From the NCBI GenBank assembly GCA_030704615.1, contig CM060731.1, forward strand, positions 9,548,001-9,612,000: a stretch of DNA of 64,000 bases, in the 5' to 3' direction. A program made the position numbers and the translations under genes. This document shows, in pieces, positions 1 to 10,519 of this stretch (within the stretch, counting starts at the first letter, position 1; every line of letters starts with the position of its first letter). Source of the stretch: Takakia lepidozioides. Taxonomy: Eukaryota; Streptophyta; Takakiopsida; Takakiales; Takakiaceae. The notes below the pieces were generated by a model that saw only the letters and a list, made by a program, of their open reading frames with translations, made no database searches and had not been told where the DNA came from.

Positions 1-2593
1 CCATTGGGAAGCATCCCAGTGATGGTGGCCGAAGATGAAACTGTTGTGAAGCGATTGGTACGTTGGATTGCTAGGGATGACACCCTTCTCGGGTTTTGTG
101 GGCTTCAAGACAACCATGTATGTATTTCAAATTTTGTGGTGCAAGTGGGAGAAGGGGAATCAGGGTACAAACATATTGTGGAGGCATTCAAAAACAATGT
201 GGTTGCCCATTATGCTAGAGTGTTGATAGCAAATCCTCTACATGTACGGTTACCTCGATTGGTATTGGTAATCCAGCTCACTTGCAATAGATTTGACAAC
301 AATTTTGTGAGATCACAATGGGAAGTGGTGAGACAGTTGTGGGACAAATATGTGAGGGACGTGGTTGGGCCTATAATTGGGCATGCTTCAGACGGAGATA
401 GTAGGAGGAGAAAAGTGATGTTAGAAGATTATGCCAATGGGGCTGGAAGTAGATTTTGCATCCCTTGGGAAGGATGGTTGTTTACAGGTCGAGTGTGCAA
501 CGGGGGAGATATATACGGACTCCATGATCAGGACTTCATCCACAATGGGGAAAATTTGGTAAATCCCTTGGACAGTGCATCACGGACTTTGGTGTTGGGT
601 GATGAGGTTGCTACATTGAATCATGTGTTATTGGTCTACCATTCATTTTCAGTGGACAAGCATGGACTTCGGGAATGTGATATCAAAAGAGAAGATCGAC
701 AGAATTGGGCAGCAGCTCAACGACTGGCATCTCGGAAGGTGCAAGCTTGTTTGAGGGAGTTACAATCAACTGTGAATCATCGAAGAGAGAGGACCAAAGG
801 TACTGAAATTTACCTATACATCATTTCATGCTACATCGACATTTTTTTGTCTCCTCACATGTCATTGTGTGAGAGGGTACAATCTGCTGCGAAGGTATCA
901 TTTTTTTTCAGATTGTGGAAGTTGTGGCTATTCCACCACGAGGTGTATAATCTGAAATCCTTCTTCATTAGCAGGGAAGCATACTTGGATTTACAAATTT
1001 CATGCCACTACGTGGTTCTACTTATCAAATTGTTCGAGGATAAGTTTAATCATGTGCAAGTTCCTTTGAGCCTTGTTGGTTCAGATGTGTGTGAAATATT
1101 CTTCAGCAAAGTGGGAGGTATGTTACGGAATGAGAGGACATATGACGGGTGTGATTTGATTGAGAGTGCGGGAGCATTAACACGCATATCCGAGTTCGAG
1201 GCGAATCCAAAAGGACCCAAGTTCTCAAGAGCTCACAAGAAACAAGAACACATATGGTCTTCTTTGGAGAAGAAGCCAGGTATCCCCCTTGCTGATTTGT
1301 CCGACTTTTCTACTGTCCAATTGGATGATTGCATTGTGGAGGCTTTGAAAACTGGATTTCTAGAAGCGCAACTTTTATGCCATAAACTTGGGATGAAACC
1401 AAACAAAGCAACAAACTTGGATTGGTGGAATGAGCCATGGACAATTGAGAGACAAATGGAGGTCGAGCTATTCAAAAGCATGGAAGAGGAGGGTGATGAT
1501 GTCAATGCCATAGATTCTATTTGTCCTCTTAATGCAGACACACATATTCAAAATGAGGTCGTGGAAGATGAATTGGTGTGCGGGCATTCGAATTCAATGG
1601 AGGATGTTTTGAGCCAACCTTTGGATGATCATGCGGAAGAGGTACTTGTTCAAAGTGAATTGAGACATACTCTGGATGCTGTCATTGATGAGTTTGAACA
1701 AGAGAAAGATGGATCGAAGGCAGTGGTTCCATTTGTCAAAGTAGACGGGAAGACCATATTCAAAAGCACTTTGGTTAGCCAACTCAATGGCAACCCTACT
1801 CTATCCAAGGATAGATTGACACGAGTAAGAAGTGCATCGATGTTGTTTTGCCGAGAAAACAAACCAACTACCAACAACAAAGCCACGAGCTTGGGATTGG
1901 GTTCGGATTGTGCTGTATTTTTTGTTGATGGGGAGACTGCGATCCAAACTACAAACAGGAAAAGTAGACCAGGGAAAACCTGCAGAGGAGCAACCAAAGG
2001 CACTTGGTATTTGGGCAGGGTTCAAAGAATGCGGAAGAAAATCAATAAGCGGTTTGTAGAATGTAGGGATTCTGTTGATTTATTGGAGCGTCCTTCTCAT
2101 ATGGAGATTGGGTTAGCATGGTACCAAAAATTCGAGGAGGGGTCTATACGTACGATTTGACGGATAACATGATGGTTGATTTGGATTCCATTATCGCGTT
2201 AGCATGTTTAAAGTACAATGTCAAGTCAAACACATATGTTCTTGATACAAATGACCGAAAAGTCTTTGACAACTTTATCAAAGGCAAATAATTTTTTTAA
2301 TTAATTTGTTAGATTTTATTATATTTTAAATAAATAAATTCGATATAATATAAAAACATACATATACATATTGGAGAGTTATTTTTAATGATGAAAAATG
2401 AGAATATACATACAGAAGGGGGTACTTTCCAAAAATTGTAAATTTTTGTATATTTACAGGAGGGGATTTTATAATCTTCAAAAAGTATGTACAGAGGGGG
2501 TATAAATTATCCAAGGACCCGTATACATGGGGTTTTTTTATTAGGCGACGAACGCACGTGATACGCACAGTTTATAAAGAGTGCACCCCCCGG
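1..2593 (+). mobile_element. DNA transposon copy 1, right-hand part
   Basis: The right end is visible at about 2579-2593 as GAGTGCACCCCCCGG, which matches the terminal repeat of copy 2 except for one missing A. Between the ORF end and the terminus (2292-2578) there is AT-rich sequence with blocks of 5-7 G or C, matching the subterminal region of copy 2 (28146-28440, inverted). The left end lies outside the window. The target duplication therefore cannot be tested. Confidence 0.75.
4..2291 (+). pseudogene. DNA-transposon ORF, copy 1 (transposase-like, C-terminal part)
   Basis: A long open frame (4-2157) enters from beyond the left window edge and encodes about 718 residues. A second, nearly identical copy lies inverted at 28435-30594. 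The protein has a conserved block at about residues 320-400, with aromatic-rich helices and then the segment SDVCEIFFSKVGGM, which resembles the C-terminal core of P-element/THAP9-type or hAT-type transposases, but I cannot assign a superfamily. Acidic spacer segments and a basic segment (about residues 640-690) follow. One extra T near 2157 breaks the frame compared with copy 2; the remaining C-terminal codons can be read at 2157-2291 up to TAA. This copy retains about 290 bases (538-829) that copy 2 lacks. It belongs to the same family as the 28130-37025 element, where terminal repeats and target duplication are visible. Confidence 0.7.
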
Positions 2594-2599
2594 GGATCC

Positions 2600-4593
2600 A
2601 CCTAACGAGCTAACTTACAGAATTCAATATGCATCTCAGGGCCGAGTTTGATGAGAGGGTAAAACAGGCAGAAATAGGTTGAAGAAGAAGGTGCCCTCAC
2701 CACATTGTCGACCTTGACCTTGTGTCATGACCCATGGAGGATTTGACAGACCATCAACCCAAAGAACCTCTTGTGTGTGCTGCTTGTGTCCATCGTCAGG
2801 AACTGTCGGATTGGTTTGTGAGAACCACTACGGTGCAGCTGAGCAGGCAGAGATTGAAACACGGCCTACTAAGACCAATCTCTCTCCCAAGAACCTTGTA
2901 AACATCAGGAAGAATACCAAATCATGGTACTAACAGGAGCCAACAGCCCACATTTGTAGGATTGACAAACTTCTTCACATCGTACATTAAGAAAAATGCA
3001 CCATGTCTCTATATCCGTCAATGGTTTTATTTCGTTTTGAAATCATATAACTCCTGTGACCACGGTTTAAAAACATAAAACCCCCATGACCGTGGGTTGT
3101 GCTCACGTTCTATCAACCCCCATTTGACACCACTCAGCCCAACTTAGAGCAAACGTAAAAAACTGCCTGGAAATTTCCTTTGTTGGCTCTTTTGTAGAGA
3201 GAAACTAGGCATCATGTTCAAGTCAACAGAGAAAATGTGGTCAAAGGATCTTACACCGAATCAATGCACCAAATTGGTGTGTTGTGCTCACTCATGCTCC
3301 CTAGTCCTAACTTCCTCTTATATTTTGCCAAAGCAAGAGAGTCCATTGTCATTGGAGGGCTTGTTGAAATAGTTACCTTCTCATATGGGAAATTTGGAGC
3401 TGCCTTACGTCAGGTCTAAGACATATAGGGCCTTACGAAATTCCATGACGATTTTTCTATTAGGGGGAGAAGGTGAAGGGGCAGGTTGGTTTTATTTCCG
3501 TATAGGGGAAGGGCAGCTGATGAGGCCCTTCTGCCGTTTAAGAATACGTGAAAGAGGGCAGTAAAGAACTGCCAAGAAAATTCCTTTGTATTTAATCTTG
3601 GGGTACATTTCACTTGGCGGATGATCCGAGTCATTTGGCCCCATAGTGTGTGCCATTCCAATGATGTGGAATGGACTGGTCAGATTTTCTTTGTTCCCAA
3701 TGCTAGCTGAAAATGTATTTGCCTTGCAAATCTGGAAAGATTTGGACAATTCTTTCATGCAGGGCAGTTAATTTGGACATGTCTCTAGTGGACGGCCCCT
3801 CTTTTCAAGCTACTGTCCTGGGCATTAGGCCCCGCGAATCCAAAAGGCCCTCCACTCTTGAGGACTTCCCCTAAGTTAGACAAAATATGCCCTCCAAACC
3901 TCAACACCACTAGATGATGTGGCCTACTTCATATAACATGTTTTGCAGGTGGACATGGCATCATTTTTGGAAAATGTGCCTAAAACTTGCAAACATTTGT
4001 GCGAAAATTGTGAAAAATACCAAAATGTCCAAATATGTGGAAACAATGCCTAAATTGTATTATTTAAAGTCCAAAAAATGGCTACAATTTAAAATTTCAT
4101 GTCCACACAATTTCCAAAGGGCCCTACATTGATGCAACTACATCCTCATAAGTAGAATCACCTAGCTCATATGAAACTTCTTAATCTAAGAGAATGTGTT
4201 TTTAAAAAGAAAATTACCTCAACAATAGTTTTTGATGGAGGTCAAAAATAATTGTTCATTATGTTATTTTCTTATGGACATGGGTGCCTTTGGATAAGAA
4301 CCGTAGATCCTTGATAAGAGTGGATGAATGTTTACTCAAACCAACTATTAAGACGACAAGGCATCATGTTCAAGTCAACAGAGAAAATGTGGTCAAAGGA
4401 TCTTACACCGCATCAAGGCACCGATTGGTGTGGTGTGCTCACTCATGCTCCCTAGTCCTGCCTTCCTCTTATATTTTGCCAAAGCAAGAGAGTCCATTGT
4501 CATTGGAGGGCTTGTTGAAATAGTTACCTTCTCATATGAGAAGTTTGGAGCTGCCTTACGTAAGGTGTAAGATATATAGGGCCTTACGAAATT
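2600..4593. repeat. Gene-free repeat region with a 235-bp direct repeat
   Basis: There is no supportable gene here. Bases 2595-2700 match 33425-33535 and partly 34695-34790 and 36600-36650, a dispersed repeat found also inside transposon copy 2. Bases about 3209-3440 and 4361-4593 are imperfect direct repeats of about 235 bp; the second ends exactly where the LTR at 4594 begins. The rest (3440-4360) shows no coding signal. Confidence 0.65.
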
Positions 4594-5109
4594 TGTCGTG
4601 CGCATACATATCGCTACACAACTACATCGCTGTCCAAAACCACACAACACATGTGCACGCCACACACTAGTATATCACTAGTCCACCACTAGTCCAACCA
4701 CTAGTCCAACCACTAGGCTACAACTAGTCAGTCACTAGGCTGCCACTATGCTGCCCACTATGGCAGTCACTAGTCCACACAATGATAAAGAGGAAGAATA
4801 CAAGCACAAGCTCATGCGAACTCACAAAGCTGAAGCATAAACTCATGCATATATAACCTCATCACTCAAATACAAGTCAAGCCAAGTGCACCCCACGCCA
4901 TGGGGAATCCACACTACGGCGCCGTAGCTAGGCACGGTGAGGCTCAACTCGAGAAAGATGAGCCTCCCACGCTTGCCGTGAAGATAACCACTCCAGGGCC
5001 TAAATCTGCCTTGACCCCTGGATTGACACTTGGGCCAATCCCAAATGTCAATATGTAAAAGCTAGCTATTTCCTAGCTAGTTTCACACTAGTGGTAAAAT
5101 AACTTGACA
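4594..5109 (+). repeat. LTR (TG...CA) of the methyltransferase-bearing gypsy family
   Basis: Starts with TGTCGTGCGC and ends with TTGACA, the TG..CA ends expected of an LTR. After two bases the same start recurs at 5112 and continues to about 5276, where it is cut off. The LTR carries an array of ACTAGT-type motifs (about 4664-4760). Bases 4775-4870 recur inverted at about 12960-13060, at the gag side of the minus-strand element, and 4948-5018 recur directly at about 13056-13125. These matches tie the LTR to the adjacent coding region. Confidence 0.65.
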
Positions 5110-5111
5110 GC

Positions 5112-5276
5112 TGTCGTGCGCATACATATCGCTACACAACTACATCGCTGTCCAAAACCACACAACACATGTGTACGCCACACACTAGTATATCACTAGT
5201 CCACCACTAGTCTAGCCACTAGTCCAACCACTAGGCTACAACTAGTCAGTCACTAGGCTGCCACTATGCTGCCCAC
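5112..5276 (+). repeat. Second, truncated LTR copy
   Basis: Repeats the first 165 bases of the LTR at 4594 almost exactly, then stops abruptly before integrase coding sequence. It is an LTR-LTR tandem separated by two bases, most easily explained by nested insertion or recombination between LTRs. Confidence 0.6.
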
Positions 5277-5420
5277 GACCACCGTAACACTTCTCGGGAT
5301 CATCCTGAGGCCGATGGCTTGGCAGAGAGAGTGGTACAGACGGTGAAGAGGGGTTTGTGCAAGTATGGCTTGCAAAAATGACACTTAGGAGATTGGGATC
5401 TTCAGGTACCTTGGCTAGCC

Positions 5421-6080
5421 ATGGGCTACAGGTTTAGCAAGCAAGCATCACTTGCCTCCTTCTCACCATGTTTCCTTTTCTTTGGCCGAGAGCCAGATTT
5501 GCCTGCGTTTATTCGTAGGGAGGCTGCAGTAGTCCTCAACCTTGATGATCCGGATGTGTGGACACAAGCATGTGCCCAACGGGCAGAGTTGTTCAAGAGA
5601 GTCATGCCTATGGCTTTTGAGAATCTTGCTATTGCCCAACACCGAGACACATTGAGATATGCCACTATACGTGGAGGGGGATATCGACCAGGTGTTCGGC
5701 GTTTCCACCTTGGGGATTATGTGTATCTGCAGCAGACAGCGCCTATGACCTTGGATGTCACAGCAGGACGTGTGATTCTAAGGGTCAGGGAGGTGTTGCC
5801 TTCAGGAGTGTTGATTCTGGAGGGTCGAGATGGCATGGTATGGAAGGACCATGTGCGTAATTGTGCGCCATGTCACCTTCCACATGTGGATGGGAGGATA
5901 GATCCCAACCTTGCAGTGATACCTGCAGGATTGCGTTGCATGCTATGTGGGCATGCTCGTGGTGCCGCCACTATGCTGGTGTGTGATCGATGCTCAAGAG
6001 GTTGGCACATGGGATGCTCGACACCACCTCTTGAGAGGGTTCCTGATGGAGATTGGTTGTGTCCACACTGCTTGGGATAG
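5421..6080 (+). pseudogene. Ty3/gypsy integrase C-terminal part with a PHD finger
   Basis: The 219-residue frame starts with the end of the integrase core (MGYRFSKQASLASFSPCFLF... then GREP), followed by the small C-terminal integrase domain (FHLGDYVYLQQ, GVLILEGRDG). Its last 48 residues form a PHD zinc finger: C-x2-C, C-x2-C, H-x2-C, then W-L-C-x2-C just before the stop. Many Ty3/gypsy integrases end in a chromodomain that reads histone methylation; here a PHD finger, another histone-reading module, sits in that place. The catalytic D,D-35-E part is missing. The reading direction is opposite to the neighbouring RT (minus strand), and the two meet at about 6090, so this is a rearranged element or a fragment of a second copy. 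Confidence 0.75.
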
Positions 6081-6089
6081 TGGCAGTAG

Positions 6090-6560
6090 ACAAAATGCCC
6101 CAACTCCTCATGGGCATGCCGCACTAACCGTGCACGCTGTGTGGGGTGAGGCACAATCCTCACCTGACCATCCTCCCACACTCGAAGTAGGTGTATCCCC
6201 TCCTACTTGAACCTCTTGGCTCGTTGCAGGATCCGATCCCTCTCCCTGACAGTCACAGTGGCTGTCGTGTTTCCTGTGCGGAGATAGTCCAACACAGCTG
6301 AATCCTCATGTATATCTCTGGCACCACCTGGCTCATCACTAGCCTTAGGGTCCTTAGACACTCCGTCTACAGTCATCCTTGTTGTAGGTCCAACCTGACC
6401 TCCCGATGCCAAGATACACAAAAATGCAGATGCGTGCCATCCCGACACCATCTCCTCGTCTCTCACCATGCCACCGAGCTCCAGTGTCATCCTGCTGGCT
6501 CGTGCATGGATTGCAATTCAATCCATCCGCATCCCGATTGACCAAACCCGGTCGATGCAC
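6090..6560 (-). pseudogene. RNase H end and integrase zinc-binding N-terminus
   Basis: At 6560 the minus strand reads HRPGLVNRDADGL, the usual hinge from RNase H into integrase in Ty3/gypsy polyproteins. After a poorly conserved spacer it reads TQRARLVRHAHEELGHF (about 6150-6093), the first half of the integrase HHCC zinc-binding domain. Homology then stops exactly where the plus-strand integrase/PHD fragment ends, so the HHCC domain and the catalytic core are lost. Stops and frame changes show that it is inactive. Confidence 0.7.
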
Positions 6561-8050
6561 AACCTAAAAGTCATACTCCTAGAGTATGAGTGCCCACCGT
6601 GCAAGCTTCCCCGTAAGCTTGTCTGACTCCATCAACCACTTGAGTGGCTGGTGATCCGTGACAAGGATGAAAAAATTGCCGTATAGATAGCACCTGAAGT
6701 GTGTCACGGCCCACACTGCACCTAAGCACTCTCCCTCATATGAGTTGTACTTAGCCTATGCAGCGTTGTTCGAGCGGCTAGCATAAGCCACTACAAACTC
6801 TCTTCCCTCATCATCCACATGTGTGAGCACCGCTCCAAGCCCCAACATGCTCCAATCCGTATGCAGCTGAAAGGGACGCCCCCTGATAGGTCGTCTCAGG
6901 ATAGGCGCCGAGGTCAACCTCGCCTTGAGCTCTTGAAAAGCTCGTTCCTGCTCATTTTCCCACTGCCACTCCTGGTCCACCTTGGTCAGCTTGGTTAGAG
7001 CCTTTGCAATGGTACTAAATCCCTTGACATACCGTCTATAATAGTTTGCCAACCCCATGAAAGCTCGAACTCGGCTCACATCCGTGGGGCGTGGAATTTG
7101 TGCAATGGCCTCTACCTTAGTCTGCTGTACCCCCAATCTTCCAGGATATATCATGTGACCCAGATACTCAATGTGGTTGTGGAAAAACTTGCACTTCCCC
7201 GGATGCAACTTCAATCCGTGCGCTCTCAAGCGCTTCAATACCACCTGAAGGTGTCTCTCATGCTCCTCCACCGTAACACTAAAGATGATGATGTCATCTA
7301 TGTAGCACCGAGCAAAGTCCACCCCTGCTAGAATCCTATCCATGACTCTCTGAAACTCTGCAGGAGCATTCTTAAGCCCAAATGGTAAGAACCGCCACTG
7401 ATATAGGCAATCCTTGCCGTGCTCATTGATCCCCCAGAATGCCGTTTTCTGCTTGTCCGCCTCCTTGATTGGCAACTGGTGATATCCGGATCGTAAATCC
7501 AAAGTGCTAAAGACCTTAGCATGCCTGATGGCATCAAAGATCTCCTCTGGTGTTGGCATGACATACTTATCGGACTTGGTCTGACGATTTACAGGCCGGT
7601 AATCACCGCACATACGTCTCTCCGTCCAATTGCCATAGACATCCTTCTTGGCTGACATCACTGTGGCTGAAGCATATTCTCCACCAGAGAGCTCTACCAA
7701 ACCTGCCTCCCAGATATCTTGAGTCCGCATCTGAATCAAAGACCTCTCCATGTCACTGTATCTATAGGGTCTCCGAAAGATTGGCGTGTTAGTGGCCAAC
7801 TCAATACGGATCTCTTGACCCTTCAGTGCTCCCAAATCCTTCAAACTGAAGGCAAAGCAATTCCTGTAAGCCCTCAGGAACCGCTGTATACGTCGTCTCT
7901 CTCCTCCGGTGACAATGGGTCCAATATTAGGCTCCCAATTGTCCTCCGTAACTGCAACCTTAAGTCCAGTGGGCTTAGAGGTAGAGGACGCGTCCAGTGG
8001 TTGCTATGTTGCAACCTCTTGAGCAGTATTCCCTATCTGCTCAGTCAGTG
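6560..8050 (-). pseudogene. Ty3/gypsy reverse transcriptase and RNase H
   Basis: Open frame 7844-6756 encodes 362 residues of a Ty3/gypsy RT: the FRRPYRYS entry, MCGDYRPVNRQT, FSTLDLRSGYHQ, FLPFGLKNAPAEFQ, the catalytic YIDD box, LGH and MGLANYYRRYVKGFS, then the start of RNase H (TDWSMLGLGAVL). A stop at 6756 interrupts RNase H; the frame goes on with recognisable sequence (YNSYEGECL, then TDHQPLKWL) to about 6560. Upstream the same frame extends to about 8050 through a further TAG. In the element this follows the methyltransferase domain directly, and both share a frame after the frameshift near 8415. Confidence 0.9.
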
Positions 8051-8284
8051 ACAAGGCTTCATCCTGCCCCATCATCTCATCCTCAAGGACTTCCTCCACC
8101 CGAGAAAAATCCCCAGCCTCATCTATCACAGCCGCCTTGGCTGCCAACTCCCTTTGAACCTTGAGCACCTCCCACGTGTGTCATGGATGTCTACACCCTG
8201 TGGTCCTCACCGGCTCGCACCCACTCACTGCCTGTACCATCTCGGTAGGCAGAGAGACCGTCAAGGGAAGTGCACTCCGCACTC

Positions 8285-9260
8285 TTTGTTGCTCAGCCAT
8301 AGCCAAGCTGATAATCCAGGTCAAGCAATTTAAATCCATTGCTTGCCCCAACACCTGACGACGTGATGCCTTAGAAAGAGAAGGCACCGCCGTGGTCCCA
8401 GTGGAAAAAACCCATAGCCCGCTCTCGCTCGTCGGCATTAGGCTCCACTAATTGCTGCAACTGAGCATCCCACAAGAGGCCAGGTCCATTATCCCGGAAA
8501 GCATGCGATCATGGGAAGCTGAGCAGTGTAGGTAGTGATGCTCGTGGTTGACCCACCTTGTTGACCACTGCCAAAGGCGAATGGTCATCGTGTCTCACAC
8601 GCTGAGACTGCCTCCCTGTGTCCAAAATGCTATCTACTGTGAGGTGTGCTGGCCGTTGCACCCCATCAAATGCACGCTTAAGCAGTGCGGGTGACATCAA
8701 GTTAGTCCACCATAACCGTGGACGATGAGCCCGTGACCCCACTACAGCTGCATCCAGCAACACTGTTGACCCAAGCCACGACCGGACTTGATGCACACTG
8801 GCCATCACCCTGGCCCGAGAATCGCCCATCAGTGGCATATTCTCCAAGATGTATGCTGGAGATATAGCCTGATGAAGCTGTAAGTGGCGCAAAATCCGCA
8901 CCATCTCCCAAAACAGACCCGACATTGAGTCTCGCAATCCATTGTCATGCCCGGCTGATAAATACCCTCGGCAAGGCCAACCTGCCACTACCAAATCAAT
9001 GAAGCCAACCCGCTCCAAATCCTGCGCCCCCAGCAAAGAGATGTCTGCTGGCAAGGCCTGCTGATATCCACGAACCGCAGACACCGGCAACAACTCAGGG
9101 TACTGCTGAGCAATATGACGGAGTGAGACGCGTCGTGTAGTCTCATCCCTCTCCACATATAAGTAATGCCGAACTCGTACACTTGCCTGTAACACAGCAG
9201 CCAATCATATGCTGATCCCGCCAAACAAGTCTAGAAGACAAATGCCTTCATCCGGATACT
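8285..9260 (-). pseudogene. Retrotransposon-encoded C5 cytosine DNA methyltransferase domain
   Basis: C5-methyltransferase motifs occur in the right order. Motif I (LLDLFGGISI) is at about 9240-9208. Next comes YVERDE. Motif IV, GWPCRGYLSAG, carries the catalytic Cys at about 8973. Motif VI follows as ILENMP, then motif VIII, SRAHRPRLWWTNL. After an in-frame stop at about 8506 come motif IX (NADERERAMGF) and motif X (RRQVLGQAMDLN). Such enzymes transfer a methyl group from S-adenosylmethionine to cytosine in DNA. The SRAHRPR-x-WW-x-NL segment looks more like DNMT3/DRM than like bacterial enzymes, judged by eye only. Damage: TGA where motif I should continue with Gly (about 9207), TGA near 8506, and a frameshift at a T run near 8415. 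The N-terminal part shares the protease frame and motif X shares the RT frame, so it was one piece of the Gag-Pol polyprotein and not a separate insertion. Confidence 0.88.
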
Positions 9261-10518
9261 GCCACACAATAGGTGTGATCAATGGAGACAACTGAGGTGG
9301 TCCTGGTGCAATCCCCGCACTCTCCTCCTCTCCTGACGGTACAAAAGCCTCCACCCAGGCTTGTTGCATCCGTCGATCAGCATCCCGCTACAAATCCTTG
9401 CTCGTCCCCCACAATGGAGTCTGAGCAACCATGGTAGGCACCTCCGCCATACCATACATGTCATCCTGCTCTCCCGGAGGTGGCACATCTTCTGAATGAG
9501 CGTTGCCCTCAAGCAACTCTCTAGGCCAACTCACTGCCGCTATGAATGCTGCTAGTGTCGGCATCTTGCCTCGCTGGGCAACCGCAACTCCTCCTATGAA
9601 CGTCACAGGGAGCTGCACATGCCGGCCCTCCCCTAACTGCCATCTAGGCCTATAGGAAGCTGACTCCTCCCAAAAATCCAGGGTGAAGCCCATGGGGTAC
9701 AACACTGCCCCACCAACCAGGACATCGTATGAGACCGCGTCTGTCACAATGGCCTTGGCTCGCATCACTGAGGAGCCATCTGTAGGGTGATCCGGCCATA
9801 GTCTGATAGCCAATTCATGTCGTGTCATGCCTCGAGCCTGCTCCGATCCTCCCAAAGACGTTTGTATCTGGAAATGACAAGGCTCCATATCCGCCTCCGT
9901 GAGGCCCAAGCCTGCAATAGCAGCTCTGCCCAACATCAATGGCTGAGCTCCCGAGTCCAACAAGACCCGCAGTGGCCGGTACCTCTTGCCTGCCGGTCCA
10001 CTCAAACAGAAAATGTCATCCTGGTTGTCTAACATGACAACTCCAGGTGTAACCATGGCGCGCTCAATGGCTGGCCTAGCTGGCAGCTCCATCAACCTGA
10101 CAGCTGCAGCTTGCCATGGTGCCGCCGTGGCAGTCTTGATCCTCAAATCCGAGGATCCCTCCGGCACTACACCTCCCACTATCTCCGCAGAAGATGAAGT
10201 AACCTCCCCACTCTCACAGAGTGTAGCTGCCAGCCTGAACACCTCAGCTGGTCTTACCCCCGGCGTCGCAATCATGGTAGCCGAGAACAATAGAGCCGGG
10301 CACACAGATGCGGCCGCTCCTAGCAGTGCACTAGCTGCCGTAGCCTTGGCAACACTAGGTAGTGGTGCTACCCGTGTAGCTCTCTCCAATGGCATAGTAA
10401 TTGCCGCCTCGGTAACAGTCAGGCGAGAACTAGGTTCCATGGATGGCGTCGACACTGTCTCCGCCAATGTGAATGACTGAGGCCTCCCCACGCTGTGGAT
10501 CCAACTCCACCTTTGCAC
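9261..10518 (-). pseudogene. Retrotransposon aspartic protease region
   Basis: Open frame 10518-9388 (376 residues) has a low-complexity Ala/Pro/Thr-rich first half. A retroviral-type aspartic protease follows: VLLDSGAQPLMLG with the catalytic Asp at about residue 188, then a flap region and VLVGGAVLYPMGFTLDF near the C-terminus. A TAG at 9387 ends the frame, but the same frame continues (RDADRRMQQAWVEAF...) straight into motif I of the methyltransferase. This is direct evidence that protease and methyltransferase were translated together. The protease would process the polyprotein. Confidence 0.8.
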
Positions 10519-10519
10519 C

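Noticed and set aside
4-2160. Reading the long left-edge frame as a host gene
   Set aside because: A second, inverted copy sits within defined transposon ends at 28130-37025, and copy 1 has the same right terminus.
4664-4760. CRISPR-like array (repeated ACTAGT words)
   Set aside because: Repeat words are only 6-10 bases, spacing is irregular, and the context is a eukaryotic LTR.
9986-10480. 164-codon plus-strand frame rich in Ala and Ser
   Set aside because: Antisense of the Ala/Thr-rich protease region of the gypsy element.
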